Positions 1 through 7,087 of a stretch of 64,000 nt of DNA are shown piece after piece. The stretch's first letter is position 1, and each line of letters begins with the position of its first letter. The DNA lies in assembly GCF_014199985.1 (NCBI RefSeq), contig NZ_JACHOS010000011.1, forward strand, positions 62,001 through 126,000. The letters run 5' to 3'. The notes beneath the pieces are model-generated. The model ran no database searches, had not been told where the DNA came from, and saw only the letters and a program-made list of their open reading frames with translations. A program made the position numbers and the translations under genes. This DNA comes from Methylorubrum rhodesianum. GTDB taxonomy: Bacteria; Pseudomonadota; Alphaproteobacteria; Rhizobiales; Beijerinckiaceae.

Positions 1-598
1 GCCTGGCCACCGTCTCCGGCGGGGTCGGCGCGCCCTCGCTCTCGCTGACCACGATTCCGACGAGCGGGACGCCATGCGCACGGAGCGTCTCGACTGCGGT
101 CAGCGCGTGGCTGATTGCGCCGAGATAGCTGCCGGACACGAGCAGGGCCGGGATTTCCTGTGATTTCAGCCAGTCGAGACCGGTCGCGGCCTCGGTGATC
201 GGGCTCATCAGCCCGCCGACGCCCTCGATCACGACGATCTCGCCGTCCTCGGCCTCGACCAGACGCGCACGGCACCAGTCGACCAGTTCGACGAGGGTCA
301 GGCTGCGCCCCTCGCGGGCCGCGGCGAGGTCGGGCGCCAGCGGCGCGGCGAAGCGCCAGGGCGAACAGGCCCCGACGCTCTCGCGGGTGATCGCGAGCCC
401 CTGCGCGGCGAGCAGCCGGCCGGTGTCGCTCTCGGCGAAATCAGGATGGTCGAGGGGGGGAACGCCGCTGGCGAGCGGCTTCAGGGCCCGCACCCGCCGG
501 CCCCGGCCGCGCAGCCGGCGGACGAGGGCGGCCGTGGTGTAGGTCTTGCCGATCTCGGTGCCGGCGCCGATGACGAACAGGGCGGGCAGAGCGGTCAT
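1..598 (-). CDS. bioD: Dethiobiotin synthetase BioD (3' end beyond window)
   Basis: ATP-dependent dethiobiotin synthetase, the carboxylating ring-closure step before biotin synthase; cytoplasmic. The protein opens with a BioD-type P-loop (GAGTEIGKTYTT, residues about 10-21), followed by the conserved ALKPLASG segment and an EGVGGLMSP motif that matches the second nucleotide/substrate loop of the family. About 199 residues are visible, and the usual length is 210-230, so only the last few residues lie outside the window. The start ATG at 598 puts the P-loop at the normal distance from the N-terminus. Other bio genes would be expected just left of the window. The family assignment is secure; only the C-terminus is unseen. 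Confidence 0.9.
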   Translation of the reverse strand, partial: MTALPALFVIGAGTEIGKTYTTAALVRRLRGRGRRVRALKPLASGVPPLDHPDFAESDTGRLLAAQGLAITRESVGACSPWRFAAPLAPDLAAAREGRSLTLVELVDWCRARLVEAEDGEIVVIEGVGGLMSPITEAATGLDWLKSQEIPALLVSGSYLGAISHALTAVETLRAHGVPLVGIVVSESEGAPTPPETVAR

Positions 599-639
599 GT
601 CGCGCGCATCGGCCCTCGGCCCGGCCTCGCTGCCCCTGT

Positions 640-711
640 CCGGATGGCGCCGCCACGCTCGCGGGAACGGGACGGGTCGATCCATGCCGTCCTTGCGAGG
701 CGAAGCGCGAG
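640..711. repeat. Partial copy of dispersed palindromic repeat (family 2)
   Basis: The bioD-fpr gap contains ccgtccttgcgaggcgaagc (687-706), which closely matches the left arm of the longer repeats at 26371-26456 and 58616-58708. A degenerate right-arm-like stretch (gctcgcgggaac) lies just before it. The element is incomplete and its outer limits are estimates. It carries no gene and lies directly downstream of the fpr stop codon. Confidence 0.35.
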
Positions 712-722
712 CGCCGAACGCC

Positions 723-1496
723 TCACTTCTCGACGAAGGCCTTCTCGATGACGTAGTGGGCCGCCTCGCCGTGGTTGCCCTCCTCGTAGCCGAGGCCGGT
801 CAGCATCTCGCGGGTGTCCTTGATCATCTCCGGCGAGCCGCACAGCATGAAGCGGTCGTTCTCGATCGACATCGGCGGCAGGCCGATATCCTCGAACAGC
901 TTGCCCGAGGTCATCAGGTCGGTGATCCGGCCACGGTTGCGGAACGGCTCGCGGGTCACCGTCGGGTAGTAGATCAGCTGGTTGGCGATCATCTCGCCGA
1001 GGAACTCGTGCTTGGGCAGGGTCTCGGTGATGGTCTCGCCGTAGGCCAGCTCCTGCACCTGGCGGCAGCCGTGGACCAGCACGACCTTCTCGAAGCGGTC
1101 GTAGGTCTCCGGATCCTTGATGATCGACAGGAAGGGCGCGAGCCCGGTGCCGGTCCCGAGCAGGTAGAGGTGGCGGCCGGGCAGGAGGTTGTCGAGCACG
1201 AGCGTGCCGGTCGGCTTCTTGCCGACCATGATCGGGTCGCCGACCTTGAGGTGCTGGAGCTTCGAGGTGAGCGGACCGTTGGGCACCTTGATCGAGAAGA
1301 ACTCCAGCTCCTCCTCGTAGTTGGCCGACACCACCGAGTAGGCGCGCAGCAGCGGCCGGCCCTCGACCTCGATGCCGATCATCGTGAACTCGCCGTTGCG
1401 GAAGCGGAACGAGGGATCGCGCGTCGTGCGGAAGGAGAAGAGCGTGTCGGTCCAGTGATGGACGGAGAGGACGCGCTCCTCGTTGTACTTGCTCAT
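723..1496 (-). CDS. fpr: Ferredoxin--NADP+ reductase (Fpr type)
   Basis: Flavoprotein that exchanges electrons between NADPH and ferredoxin or flavodoxin, typically feeding iron-sulfur repair and oxidative-stress defence in alphaproteobacteria. The 257-residue protein has the FAD-binding RAYS motif (residues 51-54), the NADP-binding GTGTGLAPF motif (114-122), a CGSPEM segment near the C-terminus and the AFVEK tail typical of short bacterial Fpr enzymes. The start ATG at 1496 gives the usual N-terminus. It stands alone: a 124-nt gap separates it from bioD, and its upstream gap is about 170 nt. Function is confident; the in vivo partner cannot be read from sequence. Confidence 0.93.
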   Translation of the reverse strand: MSKYNEERVLSVHHWTDTLFSFRTTRDPSFRFRNGEFTMIGIEVEGRPLLRAYSVVSANYEEELEFFSIKVPNGPLTSKLQHLKVGDPIMVGKKPTGTLVLDNLLPGRHLYLLGTGTGLAPFLSIIKDPETYDRFEKVVLVHGCRQVQELAYGETITETLPKHEFLGEMIANQLIYYPTVTREPFRNRGRITDLMTSGKLFEDIGLPPMSIENDRFMLCGSPEMIKDTREMLTGLGYEEGNHGEAAHYVIEKAFVEK

Positions 1497-1665
1497 CGGC
1501 CGCAGGTTTCCCGATTCTCGAAGCGTCGAAAGCGGGCTCTTCTCGCAGTTGCAGCATCCGCGTCAAGACGCAGCGCCGCCACAGCGGTTCGAATGTGGGT
1601 TTGTCTAGAACTGTTCTTGATGCCGGCGCATGCCTGCCCTGGCGGGAGCGCATCGCCGGCCCGGC

Positions 1666-2598
1666 CTAGAGCGGCTTCAGCCCCGCCTCGATCTCGGCCC
1701 GGCGCGGTTCGAGGAAGGGCGGCAGGGCGAGACGCTCACCGAGCCGCTCCATCGGTTCGTCGGTGGCGAAGCCCGGCCCGTCGGTGGCGATCTCGAACAG
1801 GATGCCATTGGGCTCGCGGAAGTACAGGCTGCGGAAATAGTAGCGATCGACCGGCCCGCTCGACGGCACGCGCTGCTGCTTCAGCCGGTCGGCCCAGGCG
1901 TCGTATTCGGCGTCCGGGATACGGAAGGCGACGTGATGCACGGCGCCCGCGCCCTGACGCGCCTGGGTCCCCGTGCCCTTGAGAAGCTGAACCTCCGCCG
2001 CCGGTCCGCCAGCACCGGTCTCGAACACGCTCACCTCGCCCTCGGGCAGCTCGAAGGTTCGCGCGCGCCGGAAGCCGAGGATCTGCGTCAGCACCGCCTC
2101 GGTGCGCTCGGGCTGCGAGACCGTGAGGCGGATCGGTCCGAGCCCCCGGATCTGGTGCTCGGGCGGCACGGGGCTGCCGTTCCAGGGATGCGCCTCGCCC
2201 GCGCCGCCGTCATCGACGAGGCTGAGGCGCTGTCCTTCGCCGTCCTCGAAATCGAGGGTGAGACGCCCGTCCCGCTCGATCGCCGGATGGTGGCTCACGC
2301 CCTGGCGGCCGAAATGCTCGCGCCACCAGTCGAAGCTCGCCGCGCCGCCGACGCGCAGCAGCGTGCGCGAGATGCTGTCGGTGCCGCGCCGCTCGGGCGG
2401 CGCCGGCCAGTCGAAGAAGGTGATGTCGGTGCCCGGCGAGGCGCGGCCGTCGGCGTAGAACAGGTGGTAGGCCGAGACGTCGTCCTGATTGACGGTCTTC
2501 TTGACGAGCCGAAGCCCCAGCACGCGGGTGTAGAAGGCGAGGTTGTCGGCCGCCTGTCCCGTGATGGCGGTGACGTGGTGGAGTCCGGTGAGCTGCAT
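1666..2598 (-). CDS. VOC-superfamily ring-cleaving dioxygenase-like protein
   Basis: A 310-residue protein with two vicinal-oxygen-chelate (glyoxalase/extradiol dioxygenase fold) modules. Each opens with a His-bearing strand ([10 protein letters not shown] at residues 6-15 and AVHHVAFRI in the second half), and the second ends in the Glu-bearing strand [14 protein letters not shown], which gives a His/Glu metal site. The architecture resembles the MhqO/YkcA group, often named ring-cleaving dioxygenase and tied to quinone or electrophile stress in other bacteria. An in-frame extension reaches 2760, but the ATG at 2598 begins exactly at the first VOC strand and is preferred. The substrate is unknown; a glyoxalase-like role is the main alternative. 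Confidence 0.82.
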   Translation of the reverse strand: MQLTGLHHVTAITGQAADNLAFYTRVLGLRLVKKTVNQDDVSAYHLFYADGRASPGTDITFFDWPAPPERRGTDSISRTLLRVGGAASFDWWREHFGRQGVSHHPAIERDGRLTLDFEDGEGQRLSLVDDGGAGEAHPWNGSPVPPEHQIRGLGPIRLTVSQPERTEAVLTQILGFRRARTFELPEGEVSVFETGAGGPAAEVQLLKGTGTQARQGAGAVHHVAFRIPDAEYDAWADRLKQQRVPSSGPVDRYYFRSLYFREPNGILFEIATDGPGFATDEPMERLGERLALPPFLEPRRAEIEAGLKPL

Positions 2599-2719
2599 CG
2601 CGGGGCCCTCGCGCGGGAAGCGGGTTCGGCCCCCCCCAGATAGGGAGTTCGGGCGCGAGCCCAAGGCACCGGCTTCAGCCAGCCACCGTGCCGCGCTCCC
2701 AAAGTCTTGCGCAGAAATG

Positions 2720-2754
2720 AAAAAGGCCGGCAACGCGTTTCCGCACGCCGGCCT
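2720..2754 (-). terminator. Intrinsic terminator after the M16 peptidase genes
   Basis: Read leftward, an 8-bp perfect GC stem (aggccggc at 2724-2731 pairs with gccggcct at 2747-2754) encloses a loop with an inner GCG/CGC pairing around gaaa. It is followed directly by five T residues (aaaaa at 2720-2724 on the plus strand). It lies 28 nt downstream of the M16 partner gene stop codon and probably ends the transcript coming from ileS/lspA. Confidence 0.85.
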
Positions 2755-2781
2755 CGTCAAACCCGGATTGGGCAGGAACGC

Positions 2782-4065
2782 TTACAGTCCCGTCGGCCGC
2801 CCGGCGGCGACCACCAGCATCCGGCCGTCGCCCAGCGTGCGCGCGCCGGCCCGGCGGATGTCTTCCTGGGTCACGCTCGCCACGAGGTCGTTGCGGCGGG
2901 CGATGTAGTCCATGCCGAGGCCCTCGAAGGCGATCTGCACGAGCTGGTTGGCGATCTTGGTCGAGGTGTCGAAACCGAGGGCGTAGGAGCCGGTGAGGTA
3001 GTCCTTGGCCTTCTCCAGCTCCTCGTCCGAGGGACCGTCGGTGATGAGGCGGTGGATCTCCTCGCCGATCACGTCGAGGGCCTCGACCACCCGCTCGTTC
3101 TTGGTGGCGGTGTAGCCCCAGGTCATGGCGACCGCCCGGTGCGAGGTCAGCGAAGTGCCGACCGAATAGGCCAGGCCGCGCTTCTCGCGCACCTCTTGGA
3201 ACAGGCGCGAGGTGAAGGCGCCGCCGCCCAGGATGTGGTTCAGAACGTAGGCGGGGATGAAGTCGGGGTCGCGCCACGCCACGCCCGGCAGGCCGAAGCG
3301 GATCACCGATTGCGGCACGTCGAGGTCGACGACGATGCGCCGGCCGAGCTCGTTGATCGCCGTCGGCGGCACCGGCTTGAGCGGCCCGGCCTCGGGCAGA
3401 TCGCCGAACGCGCGGGCGATCATGCCGGTGATCGCCGCCTCGTCGAAGGCGCCCACGGCCGCGACCTTCAGGCCGCCGCGACCGATTACGGCGCGGTGCA
3501 TCGCCACGAGGTCGTCGCGGGTGATGGCCGAGAGGGTCTCGATGGTGCCGGCCGACGGGCGACCGTAGGCGTGACCCGGGAACGCCTCGCGGAAGTAGCG
3601 GCGGGAGGCGAGCACGCCGGGATCGTTCTGCTGGTAACGCAGGCCGGCGATCATCTGCGCCCGCACCCGCTCGATGGCGGGCGGATCGAAGCGCGGCTCG
3701 GCGAGGGCGAGGGTGAGCAGGCGGATCGCCTCGTCGGCGTGCTTCGTCAGCGTCTTCAGCGAGCCGCCGATGGAATCGGGGCCGGTATGGAAGCTCAGCT
3801 CGATCGCGCGGGCCGCGAGCGCCTCCTGGAAGGCGTCGGAATCGAGGTCGCCCGCGCCCTCGTCGAGCAGCCGCGCCATCATCTGGGCGGTGCCCGCCTT
3901 GCCCTCCGCGTCCTGCGCCGCGCCGCCCTCGAAGGTGAAGGCGAGCGCGATCATCGGCACCACCGGCGAGGCGACATGCCACGCCTCGATGCCGGGGGCG
4001 GCCGCGAGCGGCAGCGCCTGGGTCGGCGAGGTCGCGGTGCGGGTGCCGGTCTCGGCGAGATTCAT
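2782..4065 (-). CDS. M16-family peptidase-like protein without zinc motif
   Basis: A 427-residue member of the pitrilysin/mitochondrial-processing-peptidase family. Where an active M16 enzyme has HxxEH, this protein has GTAQMMARLLDEG (about residues 58-70), so the zinc ligands are missing and it should be catalytically inactive. The C-terminal M16 half (KRGLAYSVGTSL, then YTATKNERVVEALD) is well conserved. It follows a zinc-competent M16 gene, separated by 70 nt. Such active/inactive pairs form heterodimers in the family, so this is probably the non-catalytic subunit. In methylotrophs a pair of this kind near lspA may correspond to pqqF/pqqG, but that identity is inferred. The start has a good GAGGAA ribosome site. 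Confidence 0.85.
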   Translation of the reverse strand: MNLAETGTRTATSPTQALPLAAAPGIEAWHVASPVVPMIALAFTFEGGAAQDAEGKAGTAQMMARLLDEGAGDLDSDAFQEALAARAIELSFHTGPDSIGGSLKTLTKHADEAIRLLTLALAEPRFDPPAIERVRAQMIAGLRYQQNDPGVLASRRYFREAFPGHAYGRPSAGTIETLSAITRDDLVAMHRAVIGRGGLKVAAVGAFDEAAITGMIARAFGDLPEAGPLKPVPPTAINELGRRIVVDLDVPQSVIRFGLPGVAWRDPDFIPAYVLNHILGGGAFTSRLFQEVREKRGLAYSVGTSLTSHRAVAMTWGYTATKNERVVEALDVIGEEIHRLITDGPSDEELEKAKDYLTGSYALGFDTSTKIANQLVQIAFEGLGMDYIARRNDLVASVTQEDIRRAGARTLGDGRMLVVAAGRPTGL

Positions 4066-4097
4066 CGGAAGTTCCTCAAAGCGTCTTTTCGCAAACG

Positions 4098-4121
4098 GCG
4101 CCGCCGGCCTTCCGGCGGCGC
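4098..4121. other. Perfect 10-bp hairpin between the two M16 genes
   Basis: gcgccgccgg (4098-4107) pairs perfectly with ccggcggcgc (4112-4121) across a cctt loop. It sits in the 70-nt gap between the two M16 genes. There is no T-run right after it in the direction of transcription, so it may be an mRNA processing or stability hairpin that sets unequal expression of the subunits rather than a full terminator. Confidence 0.6.
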
Positions 4122-4135
4122 GAAGAATCGGGATG

Positions 4136-5518
4136 TCAGGCGACCGCCAAATCCGTCTCGCGGGCCTTGGTGAGGTAGCCGGTCACCGAGCGGGCGGGCA
4201 CGAGGTAGCGGGCCGCGACCGCCGCGAGCTGGTCGCGGGTCACGGCCTCGATCTCGGTCGGCCAAGCGCGCACCTCCTCGACGGTCTCGCCGATGGCGAG
4301 CGCCGAGCCGTAGATGCGGGCGAGCGAAGATTGCGAGTCGGAGGAATAGACCGTCTCGGCCACGAGCCGGGTCTTGGCCCGCTCGATCGCCTCCGGATCG
4401 AGCGCCTCCGGCACGCGGCGCAGCACGCGGTCGACGTGCTCCTCCAGCGCCTCGAGCGTCACGCCCTCGGCCGGCACGGCGTAGACCGCGAAGCGCGTGT
4501 CGTCGATGGCCGAGCCCATGTACCAGGCGCCGGCATTCACCGCGACGCCCATCTCCAGCACCAGCTTGCGGTAGAGGAAGGAGGTCGCGCCGCCGCCGAT
4601 CACCTCGGCGAGCAGTTCCAGCGCGTGGCCCTCGCCGTCGCGGGCGGTCATGCAGGACGGGGTGAGATAGAGGCGCTGCAGCGTCGGCTGCTCGACCTTC
4701 GGGTCGGCCACCGCGATGCGACGCATCGCCCGCGGCTCCGGCTCGCGCGGACGCACCCGCTGAGGCCGCGCCCCCTGCGGCGTGACCCGGCCGTAGGTGT
4801 CCTCGGCCAGCCGCCGCACCTCGTCGGGCGTCACGTCGCCGGCGACCACCAGGATCGCGTTCTCGGGGGTGTAGAAGCGCTTGTAGTAGTCGATCGCGTG
4901 GCTGCGGTTCAGCTCCTCGATCTCGTGCATCCACCCGATGATCGGGATGCCGTAGGGATGATGCACGAACAGCGACGCCGCCATCGCCTCGGAGAGCTGC
5001 GCCGACGGGTCGGTCTCGACCCGCATCCGGCGCTCCTCCAGCACCACGTCGCGCTCGGGCGCCACCACGGCGTCGTCGAGGACGAGGCCGCTCATGCGAT
5101 CGGCCTCGAAGGCCATCATCGTCGAGAGGTGGTCGCGGGCGACGCGCTGGAAGTAGGCGGTGTAGTCGTAGCTGGTAAAGGCGTTCTCCTGGCCGCCGAG
5201 CGACGAGACCGCCTTCGAGAAGGCGCCGGCCGGGTGGCGCTCGGTGCCCTTGAACATCAGGTGTTCGAGGAAGTGGGCGATGCCGGACTGGCCGATCGGA
5301 TCATCGGCGGAGCCGTTGCGGTACCAGATCATGTGGGTCGCCACCGGCGCCCGGTGGTCGGGCACCACCACCACGTCGAGCCCGTTGTCGAGCACGAAGG
5401 CGGAGACCTCCGGGCCGCCGGCCTCTGAGCGCCCGAACGGAGCGGCGTCCACACGGCCGGCGTGATTCAGGCCTCGCTGCGGTCCCAAGGGCGCGATGGC
5501 CTTCCGGTAGAGGTGCAT
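4136..5518 (-). CDS. Zinc-dependent M16-family peptidase (active subunit)
   Basis: A 460-residue M16 metallopeptidase. The inverted zinc motif is intact (HFLEH at residues 82-86), and the distal Glu ligand is expected in VVLEERRM (E161/E162), at the spacing usual for this family. The substrate-contacting middle and C-terminal M16 domains follow, with RIYGSALAIGETVEEV near the end. No signal peptide is visible. The ATG at 5518 was chosen because the region before it lacks M16 similarity and holds a hairpin. The downstream gene encodes a zinc-less partner, which suggests a heterodimeric protease. PQQ-precursor processing (PqqF-like) is a plausible role in a methylotroph, but general peptide turnover is an alternative. 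Confidence 0.88.
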   Translation of the reverse strand: MHLYRKAIAPLGPQRGLNHAGRVDAAPFGRSEAGGPEVSAFVLDNGLDVVVVPDHRAPVATHMIWYRNGSADDPIGQSGIAHFLEHLMFKGTERHPAGAFSKAVSSLGGQENAFTSYDYTAYFQRVARDHLSTMMAFEADRMSGLVLDDAVVAPERDVVLEERRMRVETDPSAQLSEAMAASLFVHHPYGIPIIGWMHEIEELNRSHAIDYYKRFYTPENAILVVAGDVTPDEVRRLAEDTYGRVTPQGARPQRVRPREPEPRAMRRIAVADPKVEQPTLQRLYLTPSCMTARDGEGHALELLAEVIGGGATSFLYRKLVLEMGVAVNAGAWYMGSAIDDTRFAVYAVPAEGVTLEALEEHVDRVLRRVPEALDPEAIERAKTRLVAETVYSSDSQSSLARIYGSALAIGETVEEVRAWPTEIEAVTRDQLAAVAARYLVPARSVTGYLTKARETDLAVA

Positions 5519-5614
5519 CCTGCTGTCCTTTGCGGGGGCCCTTCCGCCCTCCGCGCTTCCCGTCCCAAGAATCCCGGCATTGTCCCGAGATCGTATGTCG
5601 ATGGCAAATCCCGT

Positions 5615-5637
5615 ACCGCGCGGCGTGTCCGCGCGGT
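5615..5637. other. 9-bp GC hairpin upstream of the active M16 gene
   Basis: accgcgcgg (5615-5623) pairs perfectly with ccgcgcggt (5629-5637) across a 5-nt loop. It is 64 nt past the stop of the leftward BamF-like gene and about 100 nt before the M16 start. No T-tract follows, so a weak terminator or 5' leader structure are both possible. Confidence 0.5.
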
Positions 5638-5700
5638 CACGGTCCGCCCGGATGCTCGACGACCTCGCCGGAACCGACGGGGCCGCACGAAGATCGGTCC

Positions 5701-6405
5701 TCAGCGACCGGACGAACTTCTCATATAGGCACGCGGGTCGGCCTCGTCCCGGTCGTTGATCGGGCCGCCGATCGGCCCCCCCTGCGGCTTGGCGACCTTG
5801 ACCGGCGCCTTTCGGTAGCCGGTGGGCGGATCCGTCAGCGCATCGCGGTCGGGCTCGACCAGGGAGGGCTCGGTCTTGTCGGGGGTGCCCTTGAGGAGCT
5901 CGAACGGATTGAGCCAGGTCGACGTGCGGGTATCGCCCTCGCCGGGGGCGTTGGCCGGACCGCTCAGGGCGCCGGCGCCGGCCCGGCGGCCGGCCTCCAT
6001 CTCGTAGACCGAGAGCGTCTCGTTGTTGTCGTTCATGCGACCCTGCGCGCCGCGCACGATCGGCTTCTTCGCCTCGACGGCGGCCCGCTCGCGCCGGACC
6101 AGTTCGGGATCCTTGGGCCAGGCCGGATCGGCTTGCCGCGCCCGGGGCACGGGGAGGCCGGCGGTCAGGTCCTCCTTGCTGCCGAGCTTCGGCGGCATGG
6201 CGAGCGGGGCGCGCTCGCGATAGGTGATGGCGGGGCGGTCCGGCTCGATCAGGCCGAGATTGCTCAGCGTATCGCGCATGAACTCCCCCTCGGCGCGGGC
6301 CGCGCCGGTGGCGAGGCCGGGCAGCAGGGCCACGCCCAAGCTCGCACTTAAGGCCAGGGGACGGATCGATCCGAAAGCCCGCGAGACGCTGCGCCGCCCG
6401 TTCAT
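5701..6405 (-). CDS. Secreted protein resembling BamF/DUF3035-type proteins
   Basis: A 234-residue protein with an N-terminal signal peptide (hydrophobic stretch about residues 15-35, AXA-type site in GAARAEG). The mature part begins with the segment YRERAPLAMPPK followed by LPVPR. This resembles the short motif (RAPLVVPP... then a proline-rich run) of the alphaproteobacterial BAM-associated DUF3035/BamF proteins. Unlike classic BamF it has no lipobox Cys at the cleavage site. The rest is polar and low in structure. It follows lspA by about 170 nt in the same direction. The envelope location is well supported; the link to outer-membrane assembly is an inference from one short motif. Confidence 0.7.
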   Translation of the reverse strand: MNGRRSVSRAFGSIRPLALSASLGVALLPGLATGAARAEGEFMRDTLSNLGLIEPDRPAITYRERAPLAMPPKLGSKEDLTAGLPVPRARQADPAWPKDPELVRRERAAVEAKKPIVRGAQGRMNDNNETLSVYEMEAGRRAGAGALSGPANAPGEGDTRTSTWLNPFELLKGTPDKTEPSLVEPDRDALTDPPTGYRKAPVKVAKPQGGPIGGPINDRDEADPRAYMRSSSGR

Positions 6406-6571
6406 GCCATTTTCCCCAAGGTTTCCAGGACCGGCTCCGCCCGCTTTTCAACCGGGGCAGTCAGCCGGAGGGCGATCCCATGTGAATCGCGTACCGAGAC
6501 CTTCCCGACCGAGGTGAGCCGGGTTTCAGGCGAAGGTATGGCGCCTTGACGCAGCCGGGATGAACCTCGCC

Positions 6572-7087
6572 TCAGGCCTGGGGATGATTGCGGTCCCCCG
6601 CGACGTCCGTGCGCGGGTCCCGTCCGGCGGGCCGCAGGCTGTCGAAGAGCAGGCCGACGACGCCCGCGACGATGGCCGCGTCCGCGACGTTGAACACGTA
6701 CCAGGACCACGTGCCCGCATGCAGGTGGACGAAGTCGAACACGGCGCCGTAGGCCGCCCGGTCGATGGCGTTGCCGAGCGCGCCGCCGACGATGAGGCCG
6801 AGAGCCACCCCGAGCAGCCGCGAACCGGCCCGGTGCATCCAGACCGACAGGCCGATCGCGGCGGCGAGAGAGACCGCGACGAGCAGCCAGCGCCCGAAGC
6901 CGCCGTCCTGCTGGAACAGGCCGTAGGAGACACCCCGGTTCCACACCACGACGAAATCCGCGAACGGCGCCAGCCGCCAGGGCTGGGTCATCACGAGATC
7001 GGTGCCGAAGTAGAGCCAGAGCTTGGAGGCCTGATCGAGAACCAGCGTGGCCAGGGCCGCGATCAGGCCGGCGCGGGCGGGGGTCAC
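6572..7087 (-). CDS. lspA: Lipoprotein signal peptidase (signal peptidase II)
   Basis: Inner-membrane aspartyl protease that removes signal peptides from diacylglyceryl-modified prolipoproteins. The 171-residue protein has four membrane segments (about 5-24, 66-84, 91-108, 130-152) and all family signatures: D18 in [18 protein letters not shown] (50-58), and the catalytic Asp pair in NAIDR (D109) and NVAD (D136). I chose the GTG at 7087, which overlaps the ileS stop as GTGA. Earlier in-frame ATGs lie inside ileS coding sequence. The overlap implies translational coupling to ileS, a gene order common in Proteobacteria. Confidence 0.96.
   Translation of the reverse strand: MTPARAGLIAALATLVLDQASKLWLYFGTDLVMTQPWRLAPFADFVVVWNRGVSYGLFQQDGGFGRWLLVAVSLAAAIGLSVWMHRAGSRLLGVALGLIVGGALGNAIDRAAYGAVFDFVHLHAGTWSWYVFNVADAAIVAGVVGLLFDSLRPAGRDPRTDVAGDRNHPQA

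Noticed and set aside
1585..1600. ggttcgaat resembling a tRNA T-loop
   Set aside because: No flanking stems that could form the acceptor, D or anticodon arms are present. No tRNA could be built here or elsewhere in the window.
1607..1617. 11-bp palindrome agaactgttct upstream of fpr
   Set aside because: It resembles a regulator half-site, but it is short, single, does not fit the alphaproteobacterial LexA box, and lies about 110 nt from the start codon. It is not enough to call an operator.
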